A stretch of DNA of 64,000 nucleotides, taken from the NCBI GenBank assembly GCA_965243385.1, contig CBDEUV010000002.1, positions 248,001 through 312,000 of the forward strand. The letters are read 5' to 3'. Under the pieces are notes generated by a model that saw nothing but the letters and a program-made list of their open reading frames with translations, ran no database searches and was not told where the DNA came from. Source of the stretch: JANSYA01 sp965243385. Lineage in GTDB: Bacteria; Spirochaetota; Leptospiria; Leptospirales; Leptonemataceae. The position numbers were made by a program, and so were the translations under genes. Positions 27,929 through 37,519 of this stretch are shown piece by piece; positions within the stretch are counted from its first letter, which is position 1, and each line of letters opens with the position of its first letter.

Positions 27929-29059
27929 CTAAGGACAATCCCGGGCCGGCATCTCCGCGATCCAGCGATACAACAGGTCCGCGCCCTCCTGGTGCGCGAG
28001 CGATCGGCCGAGCTGCGGCATCATCGCGCCCGGGTCCACGCTCGCCGTACGGTACCACAGGATGCTCTCTTCCGGCGAGCCGGGCACGATATCATAACGC
28101 AGTCCGCCGCCGCCTTTGCCAGCGGAACCGGGGGTTTTGCAGACTCCCAGATTCGACCAGTCGCTTTCGTGCACGTCAAGCAGCAGCTTCGAATTGATGC
28201 CCGTAGAATTGCCGCCGGTATGACAGTGACCGCAATTCGCGTCCATATAGGCTCGCGCGCGCTCGTCAACGCTCGCGCTATCGTCGCTCGCGTCCACCAG
28301 CCGCGGATAGCCGCCGAACAAGGGCAGCTTCGTCAACCTGCCCGCCTTCGCCAGATAATCAATCTGGTTCGCCGGGCCTTCGGCATAGTCGTACTCTTTG
28401 TTGATGTGGCGCGCTTTGGGTCCGATGGGCAGAATCACCTGCTTGCGTACGGTGCGGCCGTTCTTTTCGACCTCGCGGTACAGATGGTGGCAGGTGCCGC
28501 ACTGGTTCTTCGCGGGCACGGCGTAGTTGAACTCCCGGCGCTCGCCCTGCTTATCGACCAGACTGATTTTCGAAACCTGTCCGCCGTAGGCCGCGGTCGC
28601 TTCGGTCTGCTCGTCGTTCCACACATACGAAAGCGCGGTCCAGCCTTTCGGCTGATGAATCAATAGCCGCGTCTCGATGCGTCGCACGTCCCGCTCCGGT
28701 TCGCGCAGATCCGCGGGAAACGAAAAGGTTTTCGAAATAATCGTGCCGACCGGAAATTCGAAAACCTCGCGCTCCCGGTAGTGAGCCTGCGTGCCCTCCG
28801 GAATATGCAGCACGCGATATTTCAGCGAATAGTCTGAAAAGAGCGGCGTATTCAGATCGTAGGGCACACCGCCGTCCGCGGGAGGCAACTCCGCGCCGAG
28901 CGCGCTCATATCTGTAAACAGCTCGAATTCGGAAAGCTTTGTGTGCACCGGAATTTTTTGCGCGTTCGGGTTTGCAGGCAGGGTCGTATCTTCTCCGCAG
29001 GCCGACCCGAATACGAGCAGGCCCGCGACCAGCAGATGGCCGGCTATCAGCTTATGCAT
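27929..29059 (-). CDS. SO2930-family dihaem c-type cytochrome
   Basis: An exported lipoprotein cytochrome of 376 residues. Signal and lipobox FGSAC come first. Two haem-binding motifs are present, CGTCH (within NQCGTCHHLYREV) and CGHCH (ANCGHCHTGG), with a conserved domain between. This matches the family known from Shewanella SO2930 that is typically encoded beside a parallel beta-helix protein; that partner lies upstream at 29098. An AGGAG site (29068-29072) is 8 bases from the methionine at 29059 and only 2 from the one at 29065, so I used 29059. The first longer start (29155) would overlap the partner. Function beyond electron transfer is not known. Confidence 0.85.
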   Translation of the reverse strand: MHKLIAGHLLVAGLLVFGSACGEDTTLPANPNAQKIPVHTKLSEFELFTDMSALGAELPPADGGVPYDLNTPLFSDYSLKYRVLHIPEGTQAHYREREVFEFPVGTIISKTFSFPADLREPERDVRRIETRLLIHQPKGWTALSYVWNDEQTEATAAYGGQVSKISLVDKQGERREFNYAVPAKNQCGTCHHLYREVEKNGRTVRKQVILPIGPKARHINKEYDYAEGPANQIDYLAKAGRLTKLPLFGGYPRLVDASDDSASVDERARAYMDANCGHCHTGGNSTGINSKLLLDVHESDWSNLGVCKTPGSAGKGGGGLRYDIVPGSPEESILWYRTASVDPGAMMPQLGRSLAHQEGADLLYRWIAEMPARDCP

Positions 29060-29067
29060 ATGCATCG

Positions 29068-29072
29068 CTCCT
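29068..29072 (-). promoter_or_regulatory. Ribosome binding site that decides the cytochrome start
   Basis: AGGAG on the minus strand, 8 bases from ATG 29059 and only 2 from ATG 29065. It lies in the gap after the beta-helix gene stop (29098). Confidence 0.7.
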
Positions 29073-29097
29073 GTATGATCGATCAGTCCGGCGCGGC

Positions 29098-30612
29098 TCA
29101 GCGAGCCGCAACCGCGAAATCGACCGGCACGCCCGTCGCGACGAAACCTTTGCATGCGAAGCCGGCGTCGGGTTCGCCGCCGTAATTGCCTTCGCCGTTT
29201 TCGTAGATCACGAAATCTCCGGAGCGAATGGCCGCGAGTATTGAATCGGCGGTGGGTGCGTCCGAGTTATTCAGCAGCGCCGGCAGATTGTAGTCTCCGA
29301 AGGACGGCTGAATTTTACCGCGATCGTTGTTTCGCAGACAGATGTCGTTGTGATTACCGGGCTGATTGCCGAACATCGTATTGGTGAGCGCCAGCAGGGT
29401 CCGGCCGTCGTCCACGCCGTCGTAGCTGATATTCGGAACGCCGATGGCCGCCTGCCCCGCGGCTGTACGTTCCGCGTTCACGTGACCGAATATGGTTTCC
29501 ATCAGCTTACCCAGCGGGCGGTCTTTTACGTCGGTGCTGCCGTTGTCGATGGCATCGCCGCTGCCGCCGTTGAAAGCGTTGCTGTGAATATAGATCGTGT
29601 GTACGCGAAAATTGTTTTGTTGCCACTCGGAGAAATCGGGCGTTTCGGTAATCAGCCCGTTAAAGAGCGCGATATCGGTCGTATTGTTGTTTTCGAATGT
29701 GTTTTCGAATATTTCGACTTCGCGGGCCGCGGTTATAATAAAGCCGACGCCCGCCGGTACGCTTTTAACGATCCCCGAGTTCGCGAAATTGTTATTGTTG
29801 TTGTTCACGACCGTGTTGTTATGCACTCGAATATTCCGGGTGACGATCGTATTTTTGTTCAGATCGTAGACTAACAGACCGCCGGTGTTATTTTTTACGA
29901 CGTTGTTATAAACCTCGGCGTTGACCGTGTTTTCGATTTCCAGGCCCATCACGTTGAACTCGGCCAGATTATTGCGAACGACCGCGTTGATGCACTGGCC
30001 CACGTAGATGCCGGCATCCGAAGCGTAATAGCTTTCGCTGTTTTCCAGCAATACGTTGGCCACGTTCACGGGATAAAAACCGTACGCGCCGTTCTTGCCG
30101 CGCTCCGGTCCCGCAGTGACCGACCAGGTCGTCGTTACATTATCGATGTGAATATTTTCCGACAGGCGGATTTCGACGGCGTTTTTGGGACTGTCGACGA
30201 TCTTCAGGTCCCGAATGGTGAAATGATTGGCCGACTCCACGTCGATCCCGTTTACGTTAATCGCGTCCACGAACTGAATGGTCGTCGCGTTTTTGCCGGC
30301 TCCGACCAGACTCACTCCATCGACTCCGGCGATGGTCATGGCGTTATTCAAAACGAAACGACCCGCCGCGAGCTGAATCGTCGTACATTCGGCGAGCGAA
30401 TTGAGCGCGGCCTGCAGTTCCGCCTCCTGGCCCGGGGCGAAATTCAGGGTGGCGGCGGACTCGTTGTCCGCGCAATAGGCCGCGGCCGTCTCGAAAGTCG
30501 CGGGAAATTGGGCGTCCGTGCGGACCTCGGCCCGCGCGAAATAGATTCCGACCCCGTAGACCACGGGGAGCAGGACTAAGGCCGCCAGAATTTTGATCAC
30601 TTTACTTTGCAT
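29098..30612 (-). CDS. Parallel beta-helix repeat protein, SO2930 cytochrome partner
   Basis: An exported protein of 504 residues. An N-terminal hydrophobic signal (about 5-25) is followed by a domain opening with AAGRFVLNNAMTIAGVDGVSLVG and a right-handed parallel beta-helix (about 110-340). The helix is rich in Asn ladders (NNNNNFANSGI, VHNNTVVNN, FENNNTTDIALFN). The C-terminal part has conserved Cys (NDICLRNN, FACKGF). Proteins of this family sit next to the SO2930 dihaem cytochrome, as here (gap about 38 bp). Such helices bind or act on polysaccharides in other families, but no catalytic residues are recognised here. A GAGGA ribosome binding site precedes the ATG. Confidence 0.85.
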   Translation of the reverse strand: MQSKVIKILAALVLLPVVYGVGIYFARAEVRTDAQFPATFETAAAYCADNESAATLNFAPGQEAELQAALNSLAECTTIQLAAGRFVLNNAMTIAGVDGVSLVGAGKNATTIQFVDAINVNGIDVESANHFTIRDLKIVDSPKNAVEIRLSENIHIDNVTTTWSVTAGPERGKNGAYGFYPVNVANVLLENSESYYASDAGIYVGQCINAVVRNNLAEFNVMGLEIENTVNAEVYNNVVKNNTGGLLVYDLNKNTIVTRNIRVHNNTVVNNNNNNFANSGIVKSVPAGVGFIITAAREVEIFENTFENNNTTDIALFNGLITETPDFSEWQQNNFRVHTIYIHSNAFNGGSGDAIDNGSTDVKDRPLGKLMETIFGHVNAERTAAGQAAIGVPNISYDGVDDGRTLLALTNTMFGNQPGNHNDICLRNNDRGKIQPSFGDYNLPALLNNSDAPTADSILAAIRSGDFVIYENGEGNYGGEPDAGFACKGFVATGVPVDFAVAAR

Positions 30613-30795
30613 TGCGTGCGTTTTCCTCTATATTTGTAAGCAGAATCCGGCCCGACATCCGGCCTTCATCCGCAGTTGCGTCACGGAATTTCCGTTCCGC
30701 GAGCATAGCACGCTCCGGGATGGAGTTCAAGCTCCTGCAGGATGAACGGCGAATTTTTCGGGATGAACGGTCTACCCTCCCCACAGGCACTATAT

Positions 30796-31800
30796 ATGGA
30801 AGAAATCCGCAAATACCTCATGTTCGCAGTCGTTCCGCTCGCGATCGTCCTGGGCTTCGGCGCCTGCCGGCCCGCCAACGGCGATGCGCCCGAAACGGAA
30901 CGCCTGTCAAAAAACGCCCAATTTCGCGAATACTGGTTCGGGGGAACGGCGGAACTCAGTCGCTACCGGCTGGAGCAGGCCCGCTACGGCGAGCTGCACT
31001 CCGGCGAAGCGGTGCTGATTTTCGTAACCGAGCCCTTCCTGAAGGGCAAACAGGTCAAATACGAAGGCAGCTGGGACGGCCCGGGAGCCCGCGACGCGAT
31101 TGACGTATTCAAACTCAACGCGACCCGCAAATTTTTTACCGGGGTCTATCCCTATTCGACCATGACCTCGACCTTCACGCCGGTCGATCAGGGCCCTGCG
31201 CGACGCCGCGCGCTCAAGATTACGACCGGCGTCCAGGAGTGGTGCGGCCACGTTTACGCTCAGCTGAATCTGCGGGGCGGCGAATATCGGGTGGCGTCGC
31301 ATTCTTATTTTGAAGAAGAAGCCGACCAGAAATTCAGTATCCCCGATCACCTGACCGAAGACGGCCTGTGGGCGCTGATTCGCCTGCAGCCGGCGGCCCT
31401 GCCCACGGGCCGGCTGCAAATCCTGCCCGGCACCCAGTTCCTGCGTATGCGTCACCTACCGACCCGCGCGATTGCGGCGACCGCGGAAGTCCGCGACTTC
31501 AATCCCGCTTCGGACTCGCTGGCCACGGCGGGCGGACTGCGAGTCGGCGCGAAAGCGCTGCGCGTCTATGAACTGGTGTATGCGAAACCGGTCGAACGTA
31601 CCCTGCGCATCGCCTTCGAGGCGGAGTTTCCGCACAGCATCATCGGCTGGGAAGAGCTGGGCGTAAGCGGCTGGGGCCCGTCGCAAAAAGCGCTAACCAC
31701 CCGGGCGGTGCGCACGAATGTGATGCAAAGCGATTACTGGGCCAAAAACTCGAATCGCGACGCGCCGCTGCGCGCGAAACTGGGCGTGACCGCCTTCTAA
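30796..31800 (+). CDS. Lipoprotein of a conserved family common in Bacteroidetes
   Basis: A 334-residue lipoprotein (lipobox GFGAC). The core contains conserved stretches I recall from Flavobacteria proteins often mislabelled as septum formation inhibitor Maf: EYWFGGTAELSRYRLEQARY, GEAVLIFVTEPFL, KLNATRKFFTGVYPYSTMTS and QEWCGHVYAQLN. It is unrelated to true Maf nucleotide pyrophosphatase. I chose ATG 30796 to give a normal signal peptide. Its stop codon overlaps the stop of the convergent allophanate hydrolase by 4 bp. Function unknown. Confidence 0.75.
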   Translation: MEEIRKYLMFAVVPLAIVLGFGACRPANGDAPETERLSKNAQFREYWFGGTAELSRYRLEQARYGELHSGEAVLIFVTEPFLKGKQVKYEGSWDGPGARDAIDVFKLNATRKFFTGVYPYSTMTSTFTPVDQGPARRRALKITTGVQEWCGHVYAQLNLRGGEYRVASHSYFEEEADQKFSIPDHLTEDGLWALIRLQPAALPTGRLQILPGTQFLRMRHLPTRAIAATAEVRDFNPASDSLATAGGLRVGAKALRVYELVYAKPVERTLRIAFEAEFPHSIIGWEELGVSGWGPSQKALTTRAVRTNVMQSDYWAKNSNRDAPLRAKLGVTAF

Positions 31801-33662
31801 GACGGCTCACGTTCGCGCATAAAACGACGCCAGTCGGCGAGATGGGTAATCTCGACGGCGCCGTCTTCTTGCGCCGCGAATGCTTCGCAAATAAAACCTT
31901 TGCGCGAGACGCCGTCGGCTAACAGCACCGTGCCGATTCCTAACGGCTCCGGAATACCCGCGATAAAATCCGCCCAGCGCTTGCGGGGCAGACCCCAGAC
32001 TTCGACCGCCACTCCCCGGGGAGCTGGCGCGCCCGGCGCGTCTTCGCCGGCCGCCCGGACCGCCGCCAGATCCGCCTCCGACAGGCGGATCAATCCCGGC
32101 CGGGGAACATTCCCGGGCAAAGCGAAAAAGCGATAGACCGGCGCCGTGCGGGTTTTGCGGATCAGACGGCCGCCGCGTTCCACCAGCTGATGATTCAATG
32201 CCATACCCGACATATGCGCACCGCAAACCACGATTTCTTCGAGTTCCTCCGTGCGAAAGACGGCGTCCACGGGCGCGACAGTCGCGGCGGGCGTCACATC
32301 CGGCGACGCAGAAAAGGCGAGCGCGTCCGCATAATCCAGCAGGCGGTTATCGCTGCCCGCGTCCGCAAAAATTGTTACCCCCCAGGGCAGACCGTCGGAG
32401 CGGCGACCGATGGGCACCGCGACCGCCGCCTGGTCGAGCAGGTTCATATAATTCGTATAGATTCCCAGATCGGAGTTGAGCGCCAGCGGATCGGCCTCGA
32501 TCTCCTGAATGCGATAGGCCCGGGCGATGGTCGGCGTCATAAAAAAATCGATACCGTATTCCCGACGCAGGCCGGCGATCTTCGCACGCAGCTCCGCCAG
32601 GCGATAGCTCGCGCGAAAGCCGTCTACCGCGGCGGGTGATTTGCCTTTGAGAATGATCTCCCGGGTGACGGGCAGCACGGCTGCCGCTTCGCGCTCGACG
32701 AATTCACCGACAGCTGCGAAACGTTCCGCCAGCCAGGGGCCGTCGTACAGCAGCGCCGCCGCTTCATGAAAGGGTCGAAAGTCCACCTCGATCGCCCGGC
32801 CGCCCAGATCGTCCAGCCGCGCCAGAGCGCGTCGCCAGAGTTCGTGAAACTGCGGATCGAGATCCAGGCTTTCGCCGCGCGGAATCGCGAAGACGAACGC
32901 ATCGGCTTCGCGGCGCGGGGTCGGAACGGCGTACGCCGGAGCCGGGCGCGCGAAGGGATCGAGAGCATCGTAAACCGCGGTCACCCGCAAAATCTCCCGG
33001 GCGTCCCTCGCGTTTTTCGCGAAGATCGAAACGCAGTCGAGACTGCGACAGGCCGGTACCACCCCGCGCGAACTCAAAAGCCCCCGGGTGGGCTTGAGCC
33101 CCACGAGATCGTTGAGCGCCGCAGGCACCCGCCCCGAGCCGGCCGTATCGGTTCCGAGCGCGAAGCTGACCTGATCGAGAGCGGTCACGACCGCCGAACC
33201 GGAACTGGAGCCACCGGAAATGTATTCGGGCAGGAAGGCGTTCGAACAGGCGCCGGCGGGATGACGCGTTCCGACCAGACCCGTCGCGAATTGATCCAGA
33301 TGAGTCTTGCCGAGCGGAATCGCGCCCGCCGCCAGCAATCGCGAAACCACATGAGCGGACTGCTTCGGCCGATAGGCGAAATCCGGACAGCCGGCGGTCG
33401 TCGGCAATCCACTGACGTCGATATTATCTTTGACGGCGAAAGGAATTCCGTAGAGCGGCATGCGTTCGCGTTCGCCCCGGCGCAGGTCGAGAGCCCGCGC
33501 GCGACGCAACAGTTCTTCTTCGTCAAAACGCGAAAGCCAGGCGATCGCCGGGCCGGCCGCCGCGCGACGCAGCGCTTCCCGCACGACGTCGGACGGCCGC
33601 GGCCCGTCTTCGCGAGCATAGGCGGCGCGCAGCGACTGCAGGTCGAAGGCAAGCTCGTTCAC
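31797..33662 (-). CDS. atzF: Allophanate hydrolase
   Basis: Amidase-signature enzyme of 621 residues that splits allophanate into ammonium and CO2. The Ser-cisSer-Lys triad fits Lys78 (PFAVKDNID), Ser152 (GGSSSGSA) and Ser176 (DTAGSGRVP), with the spacing of AtzF. The C-terminal AtzF domain (about 470-621, from VVCGAHMSGMALNHQL) is present. Its start (GTGA) overlaps the stop of the carboxylase gene by 4 bp, so both are translated together. It is the last gene of the guanidine/urea operon. Confidence 0.92.
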   Translation of the reverse strand: MNELAFDLQSLRAAYAREDGPRPSDVVREALRRAAAGPAIAWLSRFDEEELLRRARALDLRRGERERMPLYGIPFAVKDNIDVSGLPTTAGCPDFAYRPKQSAHVVSRLLAAGAIPLGKTHLDQFATGLVGTRHPAGACSNAFLPEYISGGSSSGSAVVTALDQVSFALGTDTAGSGRVPAALNDLVGLKPTRGLLSSRGVVPACRSLDCVSIFAKNARDAREILRVTAVYDALDPFARPAPAYAVPTPRREADAFVFAIPRGESLDLDPQFHELWRRALARLDDLGGRAIEVDFRPFHEAAALLYDGPWLAERFAAVGEFVEREAAAVLPVTREIILKGKSPAAVDGFRASYRLAELRAKIAGLRREYGIDFFMTPTIARAYRIQEIEADPLALNSDLGIYTNYMNLLDQAAVAVPIGRRSDGLPWGVTIFADAGSDNRLLDYADALAFSASPDVTPAATVAPVDAVFRTEELEEIVVCGAHMSGMALNHQLVERGGRLIRKTRTAPVYRFFALPGNVPRPGLIRLSEADLAAVRAAGEDAPGAPAPRGVAVEVWGLPRKRWADFIAGIPEPLGIGTVLLADGVSRKGFICEAFAAQEDGAVEITHLADWRRFMREREPS

Positions 33663-36600
33663 GCCTTGTCGCTCGCTGCTTCGCGCGTGTCGATCAGCGC
33701 GAGAATCTGTCCGGGTTTCGCGGCCGTGCCCGCCGCAGCGCGGACTTCCGACACCACGCCGTCGCGCTCCGCCTGAACCGCGACTTCCATCTTCATCGCT
33801 TCCAGCACCAGAACATCGTCGCCGGCCCGCACCGCGGTTCCAGGCGCGGCGACGATTTTCCAGACGTTGCCGTGCATGGGGCTCTCGACCGCGCTGAGAT
33901 AGTCGGGCAATATTTCGGCGGCGTCCGCGGCCTCCGCGCCCGCGTCCTGAGCGGGGGGCTGCGGCAAATCGCGCCAGCGCTCGCGTTCCGCTTCAAAGGC
34001 CGCCTGCTGGCGTCGCTTGAAATCGGCGATGGCGGCGGCGTTGTCGTTCAAGAAACGATTGTAGCGTGACGCCGAAAAGCGGTGCGCTTCGATTTGCAGA
34101 CCCGCCCGGCCGGTCAATAGATCCGCGCGAATATCCTGAAGCTCTTCCGGCGATACCGGATAAAAACGAATTTCGTCGAAGAAGCGCAACAGGTACGGCT
34201 TGGTAAATTCGCGCGTGCGCCGATAACTATTCCAGACCTGACACGTACGGCCCACGAACTGGTAGCCGCCGGGGCCTTCCATGCCGTAAACGCACAGATA
34301 GGCGCCGCCGATGCCCACCGCGTTTTGCGGAGTCCAGGTCCGCGCCGGATTGTACTTCGTCGTGACCAGGCGATGCCGCGGGTCGAGCGGGGTGGCGACC
34401 GGCGCACCCAGATACACGTCCCCCAGTCCCATGACCAGATAGCTCGCGTCGAAAACGATATCGCGTACGGCGGACACGTCGTCCAGACCGTTGATGCGCC
34501 GAATGAATTCCAGATTGTCCGGACACCACGGCGCGTCTTTCCAGACCGACTGCATATATTTTTCGGTGGCGAGCCTGGTGGAAGCGTCGTTCCAGGCGAG
34601 GGGCATATGAACCACCCGCGTTTCGAATTCCAGAGCGTCGATTTCGCGCAGCTCGTCTTCGGCCTGACGCAGCACGTCGACGAGGCTTTGCGCGTCGGTC
34701 TGCAGGCTGTCGAAATGAATTTGCAGCGAGCGGATCCCCGGAGTAAGATCCAGGACGCCCCGGGTGGCGTCGGGATGTTCGCGCAGCCATTCCATGAGCG
34801 CGTGAACCCGCAGACGCAGATTCAAATCCAGGATGATCGGCCCGTATTCGATCAGTAAATTGCGCTGGCCGGACTGGCGAATCACCACGCCGGTCGGATG
34901 CTGATCAACCCCGCGCGAAAAGAGAATCGCTTCGCCGTCGATATCTTTCGCCGCAGTCCGCGCGCCCTCTTCTTCCGGGCTGCTGCGCTTCGCCCCGGGA
35001 GTCTGCTCTACCGGCTCTGATGCCGGCCTGCTCTCGTCGCCTGCGAGCGTCCCGACTCCGAGGCCGGCGATCAAAGCTTCCTGTTCGCGTTCGAGAGTCG
35101 CGGCCGCTTCGCGATCCAGCCGCACGAAACGCACCCGGTCGCCGGGCCGCAGCTGGCCCATTTTCCAGAGCTCCGCCTGGACGATGGTCGCCGGGCAGAC
35201 GAAGCCGCCCAGACTCGGGCCGTCCGGCCCCAGAATAATCGGCATATCGCCGGTGAAATCGACGGCGCCGACGGCGTAGGCGTTGTCGTGAATATTCGAA
35301 GGGTGCAGGCCCGCCTCGCCGCCGTCAGGGCGGGTCCAGCCCGGCTTCGGTCCGATGAGTCGCACGCCGGTCCGCGCCGAGTTGTAGTGAACTTCCCACT
35401 CGGTCGCGAAAAACGTTTCGATGTATTCCGGGGTAAAGAATTCCGGAGCGGCATGCGGCCCGTACAGTACGCCGATACGATACGCTTCGCCGGCCGGATA
35501 GTGCGGGATCAATTCCGGCGCTAATTTACGATCGCGTAAAGTTGGCGAAGCGTCATCGCCGGCCGACTCCAGGGTTCCAGAATCCACCGCACGCAGCACA
35601 TCGCCGGCCTGCAGATTGCGCCCGGCATGCCCGCCGAATTCGCCGAGCGCGAAAGTCGCCCGGCTGCCGAGGTACTCCGGCACGTCCAGTCCGCCGCGAA
35701 TAGTCAGGTACGCCCGCGCGCCGCCCGCGGGGCGCGCCGAATTCGTTTCCGATTCAGCGGCGACAGTGCCGATGCGCAGGATCGAGCCGGCGGGCGCTTC
35801 GATCACCCGCCAGTAATCGATGGCCTCGGCCTGGTCTTCACGGCGCAGATCCCCGTCGCAAAACAGATGCGCGCGCATCTGCGCGCCGCTCAGACACAGC
35901 GTTGTCGCCGAACGAAAGTGCAGAGTGGCGCCGCTCACGGTCATTTCGATTCCCGCGGCGTCGGCGGGGTTGTTTAATAAAGCGTTGCCCAGGCGAAACG
36001 CGAGGCCGTCCATCGGTCCGGAAGGCGGCACGCCCACGTCCCAATATCCGTGCCGGCCGGGATAGGCCTGCACGCTCGATTGCGCTCCCGGTTTGATGAC
36101 ATCGATTCCGCGCGACGCATAGCCGCGCTCGTCCAGCATCCGGGTCCACACCCGCCCGGCGCTGAAATCCGGATCCGAAACGATCGCCTGCAAAAACTCG
36201 CGATTGGTTTCGATGCCGTAAATGCGCGTCTTCGCGAGCGCCGCTCCGAGCTTGCGCAGTCCGGCTTCGCGATTCTCCGCGGTGACCATAATTTTCGCCA
36301 GCAGCGGATCGTAATACGGACTGACGACCGAGCCGCTTTCAATGTACGTATCGACCCGCGCATCTTCCGGAAACTCCACATGATTCAGTACGCCGGAGCC
36401 GGGTTGAAAATTCCGGGCCGGATCTTCCGCGTACACGCGCGCCTGGATCGAATAACGGCCGCGGTTTCCCTGAGTGTGACGATCTACGGACGACGAACGC
36501 CCGGCCCACTCTTCCAGGAATTTCGTTTCGCCGGCCGCCAGCCGGATCATCCACTCGACCAGATCGACACCGCTTACGTTTTCCGTAATTCCGTGTTCGA

Positions 36601-37516
36601 CCTGCAGCCGCGTATTGACTTCGAGAAAATAGAATTCAGCGGCCGCTTCGTCGTATACGAATTCCACAGTACCCGCCGAGCGATAGTTCACGGTTTCGCC
36701 CAGGCGCACGGCCGACGCGCAAAGCTCTGCGCGCAGGGCGTCGCTTAAGCCTGGAGCGGGCGTTTCCTCGATGACCTTTTGATTGCGGCGTTGTACGGAA
36801 CAATCGCGTTCGCCGAGGGCGACGACCCGCCCGGCTCCGTCGCCGAAGATCTGCACCTCGACGTGTCGCGCGCGCTGCACGAATTTTTCGATATAGATGC
36901 CGTCGTCGGCGAAATTACGACGACCGAGATCGCGCACGGTCTGAAATTCGCGTTCCAGTTCGAGGGCGTCCGCGCACAATCGCATGCCGATGCCGCCGCC
37001 CCCCGCCGTACTCTTTAACATGACGGGGTAGCCCACTCGCTCCGCTTCCCTGAGCGCCGCTTCCGCGTCCGCGAGCAGATCGCTGCCTGGCAAGAGCGGA
37101 ACCTGGCTCTTTTTCGCGAGTTCACGCGCGGTATGTTTGAGACCGAATTCCCGGAGCTGATCCGGGGTCGGGCCGATAAAAGCGATATTCTCACGCGCGC
37201 AGGCTTCGGCGAAAGCCGCGTTTTCGCTTAAAAAACCGTAGCCGGGATGCACGCCCATCGCCGGGGGCCCGGCGTCTGATGAGGAAGCTGCGGGCGCCAG
37301 CCGGCGCGCGGCGGCGAGCACGGCCTCCACGTTCAGATAGCTCTCGGCGGCGGTGTTGCCGGGCAGCGCCAGCGCCTCGTCGGCGTCCAGTACATGACGG
37401 GCTTCGCGGTCCGCTTCCGAATACAGCGCGACCGACGCCACGCCCAGCGCTTTGAGGCTGCGCTGGATGCGCACGGCGATTTCGCCGCGATTCGCGATCA
37501 GGACTTTTTCAAACAC
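33659..37516 (-). CDS. Biotin-dependent urea/guanidine carboxylase
   Basis: A 1285-residue cytoplasmic enzyme. Biotin carboxylase domain (1-445; opening VLIANRGEIAVRI, ATP loop GGGGIG), then a KipA/KipI-like carboxyltransferase region (about 465-1180), then a biotinyl domain with Lys1242 in LEAMKMEV. It carboxylates urea to allophanate, or guanidine to carboxyguanidine, using ATP and bicarbonate. An Arg/Pro/Glu-rich linker near 800-825 is unlike typical sequences. The two DUF1989 genes upstream point to guanidine as the true substrate. In the carboxyltransferase the stretch CPDNLEFIRRING may help decide, since substrate-selecting differences are reported in this domain; I cannot assign it by eye. 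The start is GTG. Confidence 0.92.
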   Translation of the reverse strand: MFEKVLIANRGEIAVRIQRSLKALGVASVALYSEADREARHVLDADEALALPGNTAAESYLNVEAVLAAARRLAPAASSSDAGPPAMGVHPGYGFLSENAAFAEACARENIAFIGPTPDQLREFGLKHTARELAKKSQVPLLPGSDLLADAEAALREAERVGYPVMLKSTAGGGGIGMRLCADALELEREFQTVRDLGRRNFADDGIYIEKFVQRARHVEVQIFGDGAGRVVALGERDCSVQRRNQKVIEETPAPGLSDALRAELCASAVRLGETVNYRSAGTVEFVYDEAAAEFYFLEVNTRLQVEHGITENVSGVDLVEWMIRLAAGETKFLEEWAGRSSSVDRHTQGNRGRYSIQARVYAEDPARNFQPGSGVLNHVEFPEDARVDTYIESGSVVSPYYDPLLAKIMVTAENREAGLRKLGAALAKTRIYGIETNREFLQAIVSDPDFSAGRVWTRMLDERGYASRGIDVIKPGAQSSVQAYPGRHGYWDVGVPPSGPMDGLAFRLGNALLNNPADAAGIEMTVSGATLHFRSATTLCLSGAQMRAHLFCDGDLRREDQAEAIDYWRVIEAPAGSILRIGTVAAESETNSARPAGGARAYLTIRGGLDVPEYLGSRATFALGEFGGHAGRNLQAGDVLRAVDSGTLESAGDDASPTLRDRKLAPELIPHYPAGEAYRIGVLYGPHAAPEFFTPEYIETFFATEWEVHYNSARTGVRLIGPKPGWTRPDGGEAGLHPSNIHDNAYAVGAVDFTGDMPIILGPDGPSLGGFVCPATIVQAELWKMGQLRPGDRVRFVRLDREAAATLEREQEALIAGLGVGTLAGDESRPASEPVEQTPGAKRSSPEEEGARTAAKDIDGEAILFSRGVDQHPTGVVIRQSGQRNLLIEYGPIILDLNLRLRVHALMEWLREHPDATRGVLDLTPGIRSLQIHFDSLQTDAQSLVDVLRQAEDELREIDALEFETRVVHMPLAWNDASTRLATEKYMQSVWKDAPWCPDNLEFIRRINGLDDVSAVRDIVFDASYLVMGLGDVYLGAPVATPLDPRHRLVTTKYNPARTWTPQNAVGIGGAYLCVYGMEGPGGYQFVGRTCQVWNSYRRTREFTKPYLLRFFDEIRFYPVSPEELQDIRADLLTGRAGLQIEAHRFSASRYNRFLNDNAAAIADFKRRQQAAFEAERERWRDLPQPPAQDAGAEAADAAEILPDYLSAVESPMHGNVWKIVAAPGTAVRAGDDVLVLEAMKMEVAVQAERDGVVSEVRAAAGTAAKPGQILALIDTREAASDKA

Positions 37517-37519
37517 CCC

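Noticed and set aside
30796..31800. Annotation as septum formation inhibitor Maf
   Set aside because: No Maf nucleotide pyrophosphatase motif; it is a lipoprotein of a family carrying that mistaken name.
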